Assembly: GCA_043820045.1 (NCBI GenBank)
Contig: JBDREF010000073.1
Span: 1-11,598, forward strand
Origin: JBDREF01 sp043820045
GTDB taxonomy: Bacteria > Planctomycetota > Phycisphaerae > Sedimentisphaerales > Anaerobacaceae
Reading direction: 5' to 3'
DNA: 11,598 nucleotides
In this document: piece after piece, positions 1-6,088 of the stretch
Layout: each line of letters starts with the position of its first letter
Numbering within the stretch: position 1 is the first letter of the stretch
Position numbers and translations under genes: made by a program
The notes under the pieces: generated by a model
Told to the model about the DNA's origin: nothing
The model's database searches: none
What the model saw: the letters and a program-made list of their open reading frames with translations, nothing else

Positions 1-581
1 AGAAAATCCTGCTGAACAAGACCGGCTAAACGAAGCTGCTCGGTTAGAGTTTCCGCTAACGCCTTTGTCATAGTAAGTTGCTCCGCCAGCTTATTCTTGT
101 AACCTGTGTGCGTCGGCCTGGGTGGAAGCGCAGGCTTGACCGCCATTCCGGGGCCGCTTTTTCGATACGCAAGATTGACACTCAATCTTGTCCACAGCTC
201 GTCTATCGAGACGCCCTCCACGGTACTGCTCAGCGAGAAACTCGCCCTTGTCGGCGAGATGGAAAAGCTCTTCACCGGCACTTGCGTTCGGCCCGTCAGC
301 AGAATCATGCCGATATGTTCCATCTCCAGCAACTCGATTGTTCGAACCAGTTGGCCCTGTACTACGGCCGAGTCCTCCGAATCGATGATGACGGTCCCAA
401 TCAAGTCCAGTCTGTCGCGTACGTCGGCAAATTTCTCTATAGCAAGGACGCTGTAAGAGAGCTTCCTGTGCTTCAACAGCCGCCTTATCTCGGGCGGCAA
501 GGAGCCACGGTTTGTCAGGTACAGAACGTCCGTGAACTTCGCCGGTAGCTCAATAGAACTGAACGATTTAGTCCTTTTCAT
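1..581 (-). CDS. Probable PP2C/SpoIIE-type phosphatase, N-terminal part (runs off the left edge)
   Basis: An open minus-strand frame of 193 codons starts at the ATG at 579-581 and reaches the window edge without a stop. An in-frame TAA two codons upstream of the ATG makes this the first usable start. The protein begins MKRTKSFSSIELPAKF. Residues about 15-100 look like a degenerate response-regulator receiver fold: beta strands around DVLYLT, TVIIDSED and GMILLTG, without a clear acidic pocket. A charged helical linker follows from about residue 165 (KLAEQL..LAETLTEQLRL), ending AGLVQQDF. That wording is typical of the linker just before a SpoIIE/PP2C catalytic domain (often ..QRDFLP). The catalytic domain itself is outside the window, so the phosphatase call is inferred from the linker alone. 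Such proteins dephosphorylate anti-sigma-factor antagonists in partner-switching pathways. Another coiled-coil signalling output domain is possible. Confidence 0.6.
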   Translation of the reverse strand, partial: MKRTKSFSSIELPAKFTDVLYLTNRGSLPPEIRRLLKHRKLSYSVLAIEKFADVRDRLDLIGTVIIDSEDSAVVQGQLVRTIELLEMEHIGMILLTGRTQVPVKSFSISPTRASFSLSSTVEGVSIDELWTRLSVNLAYRKSGPGMAVKPALPPRPTHTGYKNKLAEQLTMTKALAETLTEQLRLAGLVQQDF

Positions 582-808
582 CCTTTATTGCCTTATTCGG
601 CCGTATTATGGGACTGTGAACGCACGTTAGCCCCGAATGCGGGCATAACCTACATTTCGGCTCGTTAAGGACGGCACTTTTCATTTTTCCCGCCTTTTTC
701 GTGTGCCTTCTGTGCCCGAAGGCTGTCAGGACGTCTGAAGGTATGCCGGAGATGGCCCGTTGCTCTCGCCTGCCTCGAGCCGAGAAAACCAGTGCGGCGA
801 TGTTGTTA

Positions 809-1528
809 TCAGCCGGCGAAGATTGCCGAGCCGATGCGAAGGATGGTTGCCCCCTCCTCGATGGCGAGTTCGTAGTCCGAACTCATACCCATACTCAGCT
901 CGGTAAACTGCGAGCCGACGATCCTCTCGCCGCACATCTCAATGAACAGCTCTCTTGCCCTCACGAAGCAGGTTCGGACAACGTCCTTGTTATGAGTCAG
1001 CGGCGCCATCGTCATCAGTCCGGCTAACTCCAGGTGCGGCAGGGTCTCTATCTGTTCGGCCAGGTGGGTGGCGGCGCCTACGGGTACGCCGTATTTTTGC
1101 GACTCGTTCGAGCAGTTGACCTGAAGCAGCACTTTCGGCCGCGCGTCCAGCTTTGTCGCTGCGGCGTTTATCTCTTCGGCCAGACGAAGCGTGTCAACCG
1201 AATGAATGAACACGCCTATGGGCAGAACCTGGCGGACCTTGTTGCGCTGAAGATGACCGATCATGTGCCAGCTTATCCGACTTGGAAGGTTCGGCGCACC
1301 GGGAGCCTGCAGGAACTCATCCACCTGAGCGGAGACTTTCTTCAACTGCTGAACGCGATTTTCACCCAGCTCGGTGAAACCAAGTCGAATGACCTCCTGC
1401 ACCGCTTCGATGGTGGCGGACTTCGTTACGACGACGAGCTTAACCTCGCTGTGGTCTCTGCCGACGCGATCACAGGCGGCGTTAATTGCCTCTTGTACAA
1501 GTTTGACTCTTGTGGAAATCTTTGTCAT
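809..1528 (-). CDS. yggS: Pyridoxal phosphate homeostasis protein (YggS/PLPBP family)
   Basis: This 239-residue cytoplasmic protein has the full length and motif order of the YggS/PROSC family, which binds pyridoxal 5'-phosphate and buffers the cellular PLP pool without known enzymatic activity. Visible motifs are KLVVVTK with the PLP-binding lysine at residue 36, GENRVQ at about 55-60, WHMIGHLQRNK in the 80s-90s, SVD, the QVN strand, GLMTMAP, and a C-terminal phosphate-binding segment SMGMSSDYELAIEEGAT followed by RIGSAIFAG. The ATG at 1526-1528 fits the family N terminus, but no good Shine-Dalgarno sequence precedes it. It stands alone: yjbQ lies about 600 bp upstream and the partial phosphatase gene starts 227 bp downstream, all on the same strand. 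In many bacteria yggS sits beside proC, yggT or ftsZ-region genes; no such context is seen here. Confidence 0.95.
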   Translation of the reverse strand: MTKISTRVKLVQEAINAACDRVGRDHSEVKLVVVTKSATIEAVQEVIRLGFTELGENRVQQLKKVSAQVDEFLQAPGAPNLPSRISWHMIGHLQRNKVRQVLPIGVFIHSVDTLRLAEEINAAATKLDARPKVLLQVNCSNESQKYGVPVGAATHLAEQIETLPHLELAGLMTMAPLTHNKDVVRTCFVRARELFIEMCGERIVGSQFTELSMGMSSDYELAIEEGATILRIGSAIFAG

Positions 1529-1680
1529 AGGACATTAGTAAAGGAACCATCCATGAAATCCAATCAAAAAAAGGAATGTTTAAAATAGCAGCGTGCGTAC
1601 TTTTTTGCCAGCACAAAAACGCTTAGCGTACACATTTTGACGGTTTTTTTGCCGTCTTGTCGTGCAGATTCTCCTTGAGG

Positions 1681-1708
1681 CGTAACGTTACGGGACCTGC
1701 CCGGGGCA
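1681..1708. repeat. Two adjacent palindromes (possible operator)
   Basis: CGTAACGTTACG at 1681-1692 is a perfect 12-bp palindrome. Six bases on, TGCCC-G-GGGCA at 1698-1708 is a second perfect dyad. They lie about 155 bp upstream of the yggS start, in a region with no gene. They could be protein-binding sites or chance. No regulator gene is next to them. Confidence 0.35.
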
Positions 1709-1811
1709 CATACATCCTAATAGGCATAAGTACCTGACTCGCAAACCCTTACGGACGATGCCCCGATAACTTCATGTTGACAAAAAAAAAGAAAAAAAAG
1801 GTATTTTAAGC

Positions 1812-1840
1812 TTGCTTTTTACGGCCATAACTTGTATACT
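1812..1840 (+). promoter_or_regulatory. Sigma-70-like promoter reading rightward
   Basis: TTGCTT (1812-1817) and TATACT (1835-1840) are separated by exactly 17 bp, and G1847 is seven bases after the -10 element, a usual start position. The promoter points away from yggS and into a region with no plus-strand protein gene, ending at the terminator at 2001-2060. A second, poorer candidate is TTGACA at 1777-1782 with a -10-like TATTTT at 1802-1807, spacing 19 bp. Confidence 0.45.
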
Positions 1841-1846
1841 AACATA

Positions 1847-2060
1847 GTCGATTCGAGGAAGTTTTGGGGTGCAGGAAAACCCCTTGTATTTTTTCACGGT
1901 TCTTTCGTTTTTTGGTCGATAGTATCTTCCGGAGCAGTTCTACCGGTTGTTCTTTAAGAAACGACGAATTAAGACTGCTTCTTAGCAGTTGATAGACCTC
2001 GGCGAGGCAGTGTGGTTCACCGGTCTCCCCCCCAGCCGGTTCCACCACCTCGCCCTTTTT
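1847..2060 (+). ncRNA. Candidate orphan small RNA (about 214 nt), class unknown
   Basis: The span is defined by the plus-strand promoter ending at 1840 and the intrinsic terminator ending at 2060, while both flanking genes are on the other strand. Inside are several possible hairpins: GGGGT (1866-1870) with ACCCC (1879-1883), followed by a T-rich TTGTATTTTTT that might act as an early terminator; a mutually exclusive GTTTT (1861-1865) with AAAAC (1876-1880); GGAAG (1857-1861) with CTTCC (1926-1930); CCGG (1929-1932) with CCGG (1943-1946); and ACTGC (1974-1978) with GCAGT (1985-1989). The length resembles 6S RNA, but the 5' and 3' ends do not form an obvious long closing stem, and no SRP, RNase P or tmRNA signature is present. 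It may be a regulatory sRNA, or an antisense RNA to the yjbQ 3' end by readthrough. Existence of the transcript is inferred. Confidence 0.35.
2001..2060 (+). terminator. Strong intrinsic terminator, plus strand
   Basis: GGCGAGG (2001-2007) pairs with CCTCGCC (2048-2054), GTGG (2012-2015) with CCAC (2042-2045), and ACCGG (2019-2023) with CCGGT (2036-2040). That gives 16 base pairs with small internal loops and a C-rich apical loop. C and five T follow directly (2055-2060). Read on the minus strand the hairpin is preceded, not followed, by the A/T tract, so it does not serve yjbQ. Confidence 0.65.
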
Positions 2061-2124
2061 ATGCGCGCACTTTATAAAGTCGCTCGTCCGGAGTAATAGC
2101 ACTGAAAGCGGCGACATCGATTCT

Positions 2125-2535
2125 TCATTCCCCGCGGATCTGGACGATCACCTTCCTGCTGCGCGGCCCGTCGAATTCGCAGAAGAAAATGCCCTGCCAT
2201 GTACCCAGACCAAGGGAACCGTCCTTAATGAGAATCTGCTCGCTACAGCCTACCAGCGAGCTTTTGCAGTGCGAGTCGGAATTGCCCTCGCCATGGCGGT
2301 AGCCGGCGCGACGCTGGGGCAGCAATTGTTCCAGTGTCAGAAGGATATCGTGCGGGACGGAAGGATCGGCGTTTTCGTTGATGGTGATCGCCGCGGTCGT
2401 GTGAGGGCAATAGACGATTGCATCGCCATCAGTGACACCCGACTTGCCAACAAGCGAGCCGACCTGGCTGGTGATGTCAACCATCTCGTTTCGGCTTCGT
2501 GTGCTGAGACGAAGTTCTTCCTGTACGATTTTCAT
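2125..2535 (-). CDS. yjbQ: YjbQ / UPF0047 family protein
   Basis: This 136-residue protein is full length for the YjbQ (UPF0047) family, a small cytoplasmic beta-rich fold. Some members have weak thiamine-phosphate-synthase activity in vitro, but the cellular role is not settled. Diagnostic segments are CPHTTAAITINENADPSVPHD at about 43-63, HGEGNSDSHCKSSLVG at 81-96 with the conserved His and Glu residues of the putative metal/active site, and the C-terminal LGTWQGIFFCEFDGPRSRKV. The family is typically 130-140 residues. The ATG at 2533-2535 matches the family N terminus; no clear Shine-Dalgarno is seen. It lies 55 bp downstream of hepT on the same strand and may be read from the argS-mntA-hepT transcript. 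A weak promoter of its own (TTGTGG-17-TAATCA) can be drawn in the gap. Confidence 0.93.
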   Translation of the reverse strand: MKIVQEELRLSTRSRNEMVDITSQVGSLVGKSGVTDGDAIVYCPHTTAAITINENADPSVPHDILLTLEQLLPQRRAGYRHGEGNSDSHCKSSLVGCSEQILIKDGSLGLGTWQGIFFCEFDGPRSRKVIVQIRGE

Positions 2536-2590
2536 TGTGTGATTATTTCAAATATTTCGTTACCACAACACCGTTCCATTTTTCCTGCGC

Positions 2591-2938
2591 TTAATCAACA
2601 AGTTCCCTCAATTCGGTAACAAGCGAGGGAATATCTTCCGTTGATGTGCTCCATATAACGTCCAGGTTGATTGAAAAGTAGGCATGAACAAGCCGGTTCC
2701 GCATGCCGATGATGACGGCCCATGGAATCTGCGGAGCGGAGTCTCGAAGCTCTTCGGATACCTGGCTGGCCGCCTCGCCTATGATTTCCAGCAGACGCAC
2801 AAGCGAATGAACCAACTTGCGGTCATGATCCAGATCCTCGCGCGTCGAGGACTCCAAATATTGTCGGATTTCGACGGCAGCATCCAGCATATGTTGCAAT
2901 CTTACTTTGTCTTCACGCTGGATATTGAAGTTTGGCAT
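2591..2938 (-). CDS. hepT: HEPN-domain toxin, HepT-like (DUF86)
   Basis: This 115-residue helical protein has the HepT/DUF86 pattern. KVRLQHMLDAAVEI near the N terminus matches the first HEPN helix, and GMRNRLVHAYF carries the catalytic Rx4HxY motif (Arg80, His85, Tyr87). HepT toxins are HEPN ribonucleases; the partner MntA neutralises them by adding AMP to the motif tyrosine, shown in the Shewanella system. The ATG at 2936-2938 lies inside the end of mntA, so the genes overlap by 26 nt and are probably translationally coupled. All catalytic residues are intact, so the toxin looks functional. Its activity is inferred from the family. Confidence 0.9.
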   Translation of the reverse strand: MPNFNIQREDKVRLQHMLDAAVEIRQYLESSTREDLDHDRKLVHSLVRLLEIIGEAASQVSEELRDSAPQIPWAVIIGMRNRLVHAYFSINLDVIWSTSTEDIPSLVTELRELVD

Positions 2939-3218
2939 TTCGCACTACCTCGTCGCGGAAATACTGGCTCAAATCCTCGGCAGTCCGCAAATCAACCTTC
3001 CTGCCGACCATCTCCGTAAGTTCCATCTCCATCTTTACAATCGTAAAAAGGCCCGGCGTATGCTCCCGCTCAAATTCCACCAGGAGGTCGATATCGCTGT
3101 CGGGCTGCAACTCGCCGCGAATAGAAGAACCGAAAACCGACAGTTTCCTTATATGGTTCCTTTTGCAGAACCCTGCGAGTTCATCTCTGGGTATTTTTTC
3201 TTCAAGCGAATAAGCCAT
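2913..3218 (-). CDS. mntA: Minimal nucleotidyltransferase antitoxin, MntA-like
   Basis: This 101-residue protein is a minimal nucleotidyltransferase (MNT, pol-beta fold). The signature GSx10DxD is complete: Gly30-Ser31 in VFGSS, then Asp42 and Asp44 in DSDIDLLVEF, with a third acidic position likely in the KVDLRTAEDL strand (VDL). These residues bind Mg2+ and ATP for AMP transfer to the partner toxin. It overlaps hepT by 26 nt, the usual antitoxin-first order. The start ATG is at 3216-3218, with a weak AGGG about ten bases upstream. The gene begins 66 bp after the argS stop on the same strand. A 12-bp near-contiguous dyad, TAATC-AA-GATTA (3237-3248), sits just upstream and might take part in control. 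Confidence 0.9.
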   Translation of the reverse strand: MAYSLEEKIPRDELAGFCKRNHIRKLSVFGSSIRGELQPDSDIDLLVEFEREHTPGLFTIVKMEMELTEMVGRKVDLRTAEDLSQYFRDEVVRNAKLQYPA

Positions 3219-3284
3219 TTTTGCGTATCCCTGGAATAATCAAGATTAAGGTAGCCTATTTTCCTGTAATTGCAAAGAGAAACA

Positions 3285-5174
3285 TCACATCTGCTCGACG
3301 ACTTCTATGCCTAAGAGTTCGTGCAGGCCGTGCCTGATTGTTCTTGCTGTCAGATCACAGAGCAGCAGTCTTGTCGGTTTCTTGTCGGGCCCGGCGATAA
3401 GGACGGGACAATTGGTATAAAACGCGCTGAACTTCTGCGACAGATCGTAAAGATACGCCGTCAGGTAATTCGGCCTGTAGTCGGCAGTGGCGGCCTGTAT
3501 GGACTCGCCGTAGCGAACAAGGCATTTGGCAAGGTCGATTTCTGCCGGCTCGGTCAGGTTCAGGATTGTGAGATTTGAAATTTCCTTATTTGTATCAATA
3601 CCTCTTTTTTTGCCCTTATCCATAATTGAACATATCCGCGCGTAGGCGTACTGCATGTACGGGGCGGTATTGCCGTCCATGGCTAACATCTTATCGAAGC
3701 TGAAAACGTAATCGCTTGTGCGATTGTTGGAATAGTCGGCGTACTTGACCGCGCCGATTCCCACCGCCTTTGCAATCTCTGCTTTTTTGTTCTCGGGTAA
3801 TTCGGGATTCTTTTCTTCGACGACCGACATCGCCCGTTCGATCGCCTCATCCAGCAGCTCTTTCAATTTGACGTTTTCACCCGAACGTGTTTTTAACGGT
3901 GCGCCGTCCTCACCCAAAACGCTGCCGAACGTCACGTGAACAAACTCTGTCTTCTGTGTTCTGTCTTCTGTGTTCTGTCTTATATCCCATCCGGCCATTT
4001 TCGCAACCGCAAACAGCATCTCAAAATGCAGTTTCTGCCGTGAGTCGGTAACATAGATTATTTTGTCTGCCTTATATATTTTCCCTTCGTATTCTATACC
4101 GGTTACTCGATAACGCAGGGCAGCTAAATCCGTCGTAGCATATAAATACGCACCATCGGATTTTTGAATAATAAAACCTAAATCTTTTCCTTCTTTATTC
4201 TTGAAACCCGGTGGAAAAACACAAACCGCTCCATCAGATATTCCGACTAATCCTTTTCCTTTTAATTCCTGATTTTTCATTAAATCATGGACTACATCCG
4301 ACAACATATCTTTATAAAAACTCTCACCTCGAATGTTGTTTGCTGCGCTTAGAACATTCAGTTTTTCGTATATTTTATTAAAGTGTTCTTGAGACTGTCG
4401 TACTATTTGTCGCCAAAGGCCTATCCAAATTTGATCCCCTGACTGCAAGCCTACAAGCGCCTCACGTGATTCCTGGGCAAATTTTTCGTCTGTGTCAAAA
4501 AGAATGTTTGCTTCCTTATAGAATGCTTCCAGGTCTTTTAAAGGTAAATAAGGGAAAGTATCCTCATCCCCCTTTTTAATTGTTTTATCTCTTTCTCTGT
4601 TGTAAAGAGCACAAAGCATACCGAATTGTGTTCCCCAGTCGCCGATGTGGTTTTGTGGGATAACATTATGACCTAAAAATCGGAGTATATTACAAATGCA
4701 GTCGCCGATAATTGTGCTTCGCAGGTGGCCGACGTGCATTTGCTTGGCGATGTTGGGACTCGAAAAATCAACGACGATGGTTTTCGGATTAGAAACTTTA
4801 TCTATACCAAATCTTTCCTGGGGGTATGGAAAAGGTCCCCCATCAGGCATGGTCTGTGGTATGCGATGACTGTAAAAATCAATAATAATCTTTTCGAGAA
4901 ATTGTCTATTTAATCGAAGGTTAATAAAACCCGGTCCGGCAACCTCGGGCGGCTGGCAGATATCACTAAGGTCGAAATTCTTAACAACCTCCTCGGCCAA
5001 TTTGCGAGGATTGGTCTTTAGCTGCTTGGCCAGGGCCATCACGCCGTTGGCCTGATAATCTCCGAACCTTGCATCCGTCGCCGGCCGCACGATAGCGGCG
5101 CAATCCGCCCGCCCCGTGACGGCTTTCATCGCGGCACTTATTCGTTCTTCAAGGATGTCAATGGCACTGTTCAT
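3285..5174 (-). CDS. argS: Arginyl-tRNA synthetase
   Basis: A class I aminoacyl-tRNA synthetase that charges tRNA-Arg with arginine using ATP in the cytoplasm. From the preferred start it has 629 residues, slightly longer than most bacterial ArgRS (about 550-590). Order: an N-terminal Add-1 domain (ILEERISAAM..GDYQANGVMALAK); the signature DFSSPNIAKQMHVGH with the HIGH box as HVGH at about 147-150, then LRSTIIGD; the catalytic core with HIGDWGTQFGM; the KMSKS-equivalent loop GEDGAPLKTRSG; and the C-terminal anticodon domain ending LLGIEVVEQM. A GTG at 5202-5204 would extend it by ten residues, but those bases belong to a CACAGAGG-type repeat remnant and the family begins near MNSAIDILEE, so the ATG at 5172-5174 is chosen. 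Residues about 398-410 are encoded by a 14-bp tandem repeat not expected in the family. Confidence 0.95.
   Translation of the reverse strand: MNSAIDILEERISAAMKAVTGRADCAAIVRPATDARFGDYQANGVMALAKQLKTNPRKLAEEVVKNFDLSDICQPPEVAGPGFINLRLNRQFLEKIIIDFYSHRIPQTMPDGGPFPYPQERFGIDKVSNPKTIVVDFSSPNIAKQMHVGHLRSTIIGDCICNILRFLGHNVIPQNHIGDWGTQFGMLCALYNRERDKTIKKGDEDTFPYLPLKDLEAFYKEANILFDTDEKFAQESREALVGLQSGDQIWIGLWRQIVRQSQEHFNKIYEKLNVLSAANNIRGESFYKDMLSDVVHDLMKNQELKGKGLVGISDGAVCVFPPGFKNKEGKDLGFIIQKSDGAYLYATTDLAALRYRVTGIEYEGKIYKADKIIYVTDSRQKLHFEMLFAVAKMAGWDIRQNTEDRTQKTEFVHVTFGSVLGEDGAPLKTRSGENVKLKELLDEAIERAMSVVEEKNPELPENKKAEIAKAVGIGAVKYADYSNNRTSDYVFSFDKMLAMDGNTAPYMQYAYARICSIMDKGKKRGIDTNKEISNLTILNLTEPAEIDLAKCLVRYGESIQAATADYRPNYLTAYLYDLSQKFSAFYTNCPVLIAGPDKKPTRLLLCDLTARTIRHGLHELLGIEVVEQM
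3947..3981. repeat. 14-bp tandem repeat inside argS (2.5 copies)
   Basis: CTGTCTTCTGTGTT occurs at 3947-3960 and 3961-3974, followed by a half copy CTGTCTT at 3975-3981. The copies are identical. On the coding strand it reads as RQNTEDRTQKTE, just before the strand leading to the KMSKS-like loop. The reading frame stays open although the unit is not a multiple of three. Confidence 0.85.
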
Positions 5175-5235
5175 CAAATCTTCTTTCTTAGCCACAGAGG
5201 GCACAGGGGTCTCAGGGAATTCATCTCTTCACTCT

Positions 5236-5263
5236 TGTCATTCCTGCGAAAGCAGGAATCCAG
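5236..5263 (+). repeat. 28-nt palindromic repeat, left copy
   Basis: TGTC, then the hairpin ATTCCTGC-GAAA-GCAGGAAT (5240-5259, 8-bp stem and GAAA tetraloop), then CCAG. It is the inverted partner of the copy at 5578-5605 and differs from it at two positions that face each other in the stem, so pairing is kept. Confidence 0.85.
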
Positions 5264-5281
5264 TCCTTTTATCGAGTTGAC

Positions 5282-5572
5282 TCAAGTGTTCAGATTGTCG
5301 AAAAGATCGTTCCAGTCGGGATTGGATTTCTCAATTAACTCCACCTTCCATTGTCTCTTCCATTTCTTCATTTGCTTTTCTCGCGTGATAGCATCGCGGA
5401 TGTCTTTGTATATCTCGAAATACACGAGGTTATGAACACCATATTTACGGGTAAAGCCTTCTGAGACATCGTTTCTGTGTTGGTGGACCCTTTTGAGCAG
5501 GTTGTTAGTCACTCCAATGTACAGTGTTCCGTTTCTTTTACTTGCAAGTATATAAACGAAATATTGTTCCAT
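5282..5572 (-). CDS. Small GIY-YIG nuclease-family protein
   Basis: This 96-residue protein is a single stand-alone GIY-YIG domain of the UvrC/YhbQ-like type. The first strand is YFVYILAS (GIY position), followed by TLYIGVTNNLLKRVHQH with the YIG motif, the conserved Arg and a His; later come FTRKYGVHNLVYFE, a Glu-containing helix REKQMKKWKR (candidate metal ligand), and a family-typical ending NPDWNDL. Proteins of this size are generally annotated as putative endonucleases; substrates are mostly unknown. The start ATG (5570-5572) lies five bases from the right palindromic repeat, so its only ribosome-binding-like GGGA is inside the hairpin. The stop is 18 bp from the left repeat. It has no homing intron or inserted domain. 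Function beyond the fold is inferred. Confidence 0.88.
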   Translation of the reverse strand: MEQYFVYILASKRNGTLYIGVTNNLLKRVHQHRNDVSEGFTRKYGVHNLVYFEIYKDIRDAITREKQMKKWKRQWKVELIEKSNPDWNDLFDNLNT

Positions 5573-5575
5573 CGT

Positions 5576-5606
<31 letters not shown>

Positions 5607-5620
5607 CGGAGAGGAGCGGT

Positions 5621-5983
5621 TCAATCATCAATAGTCAATCTCTTCGCGTCTCCCCAGAGCAGTTCGAGGTCGTAATAGCCTCTGTACTCGGCGTCGAACA
5701 GGTGTATCACGACATCGACGTAGTCTAACAGAATCCATCGCCCCTGCTCGTAGCCGGCCCTGCCGAAGCGCTGTAAACCCTGGCCCCTGGCCGTCTCGGA
5801 GATTTCATCGGAGACGCTGCGCATCTGCCTGCCGCTCGTGCCGGTGGCGATTAGAAAATAATCGGTCGCCGGCGACATATCTCTCAAGTCCAGTATGGTG
5901 ATATCCGTACAACGCCGCTCGGCCGCCAGTTTAGCCGCGGCCAGAGCGAACGCTTTTGCCTTCCTGTTTTGTCTCTTCACCAA
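5621..5983 (-). CDS. rsfS: Ribosome silencing factor RsfS (Iojap/YbeB family)
   Basis: RsfS binds ribosomal protein uL14 on the 50S subunit and blocks subunit joining under poor growth conditions. The 120-residue product is normal for the family. Motifs seen are ITILDLRDMSPATDYFLIATG at about 28-48, GTSGRQMRSVSDEI, then GRWILLDYVDVVIHLFD and YYDLELLWGDAK near the C terminus. The start is a TTG at 5981-5983 or the adjacent GTG at 5978-5980. GAGG ends nine bases before the TTG and twelve before the GTG, so TTG is slightly preferred. In many bacteria rsfS follows nadD; here it lies after hppA, separated by an intrinsic terminator that ends about 16 bases before the start. Its transcription therefore needs readthrough or a promoter inside the hppA 3' region. 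Confidence 0.93.
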   Translation of the reverse strand: MVKRQNRKAKAFALAAAKLAAERRCTDITILDLRDMSPATDYFLIATGTSGRQMRSVSDEISETARGQGLQRFGRAGYEQGRWILLDYVDVVIHLFDAEYRGYYDLELLWGDAKRLTIDD

Positions 5984-5999
5984 GTTCTATATCCTCATC

Positions 6000-6035
6000 A
6001 AAAATAGAAACGGGGCAGCCTGTTCGGCCACCCCG
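6000..6035 (-). terminator. Intrinsic terminator after hppA
   Basis: On the minus strand CGGGGTGGCC pairs with GGCTGCCCCG over ten contiguous pairs (two of them G-T) around a five-base loop GAACA, followed by TTTCTATTTTT. In plus coordinates the arms are 6011-6020 and 6026-6035 and the T tract is 6000-6010. It lies 54 bp after the hppA stop and almost touches the rsfS ribosome-binding region. Confidence 0.8.
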
Positions 6036-6088
6036 ATAGGTTACCTTGATTCTTCTGCTACGTCAATATGGCGCAGCGTTGCCTCGGA

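Larger units (their letters stand above)
1529..2124. other. 596-bp region without a convincing protein gene
   Basis: This stretch separates yggS from yjbQ, both on the minus strand. Its right part (1812-2060) carries a plus-strand promoter and intrinsic terminator that together suggest a small RNA. Its left part has two palindromes (1681-1708), a GACGG/CCGTC inverted repeat around a T run (1639-1656), and an A-rich tract (1782-1799) that reads as a T tract on the minus strand. A TTGACA hexamer at 1777-1782 precedes the A tract. No tRNA fold or known riboswitch core was recognised. Confidence 0.6.

Noticed and set aside
78..548. Plus-strand frame of 156 codons at the left edge.
   Set aside because: It is antisense to the partial phosphatase gene, whose frame has domain-like structure and a linker typical of its family.
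705..723. Hairpin GCCTTC-N7-GAAGGC after yggS as a terminator.
   Set aside because: On the minus strand it is followed by ACACGAAAAAGG, with no T run, so it does not resemble an intrinsic terminator.
1639..1656. GACGG/CCGTC inverted repeat around a T run as a terminator.
   Set aside because: The T run is in the loop, not after the stem, in either direction.
1847..2060. Assignment of the orphan transcript to 6S RNA.
   Set aside because: Length fits, but no long closing stem between the ends and no clear central bubble could be drawn by hand.
1839..2117. A 92-codon minus-strand frame starting eight bases after the yjbQ stop.
   Set aside because: No Shine-Dalgarno, no recognisable domain, odd composition (Lys/Arg/Cys-rich end), and it covers a region with a promoter and intrinsic terminator on the other strand. 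Comparative substitution analysis could still rescue it.
3237..3248. TAATC-AA-GATTA taken as a proven operator of the toxin-antitoxin genes.
   Set aside because: A 12-bp AT-rich dyad is easily found by chance, and MntA/HepT have no obvious DNA-binding domain; it is mentioned only as a possibility.
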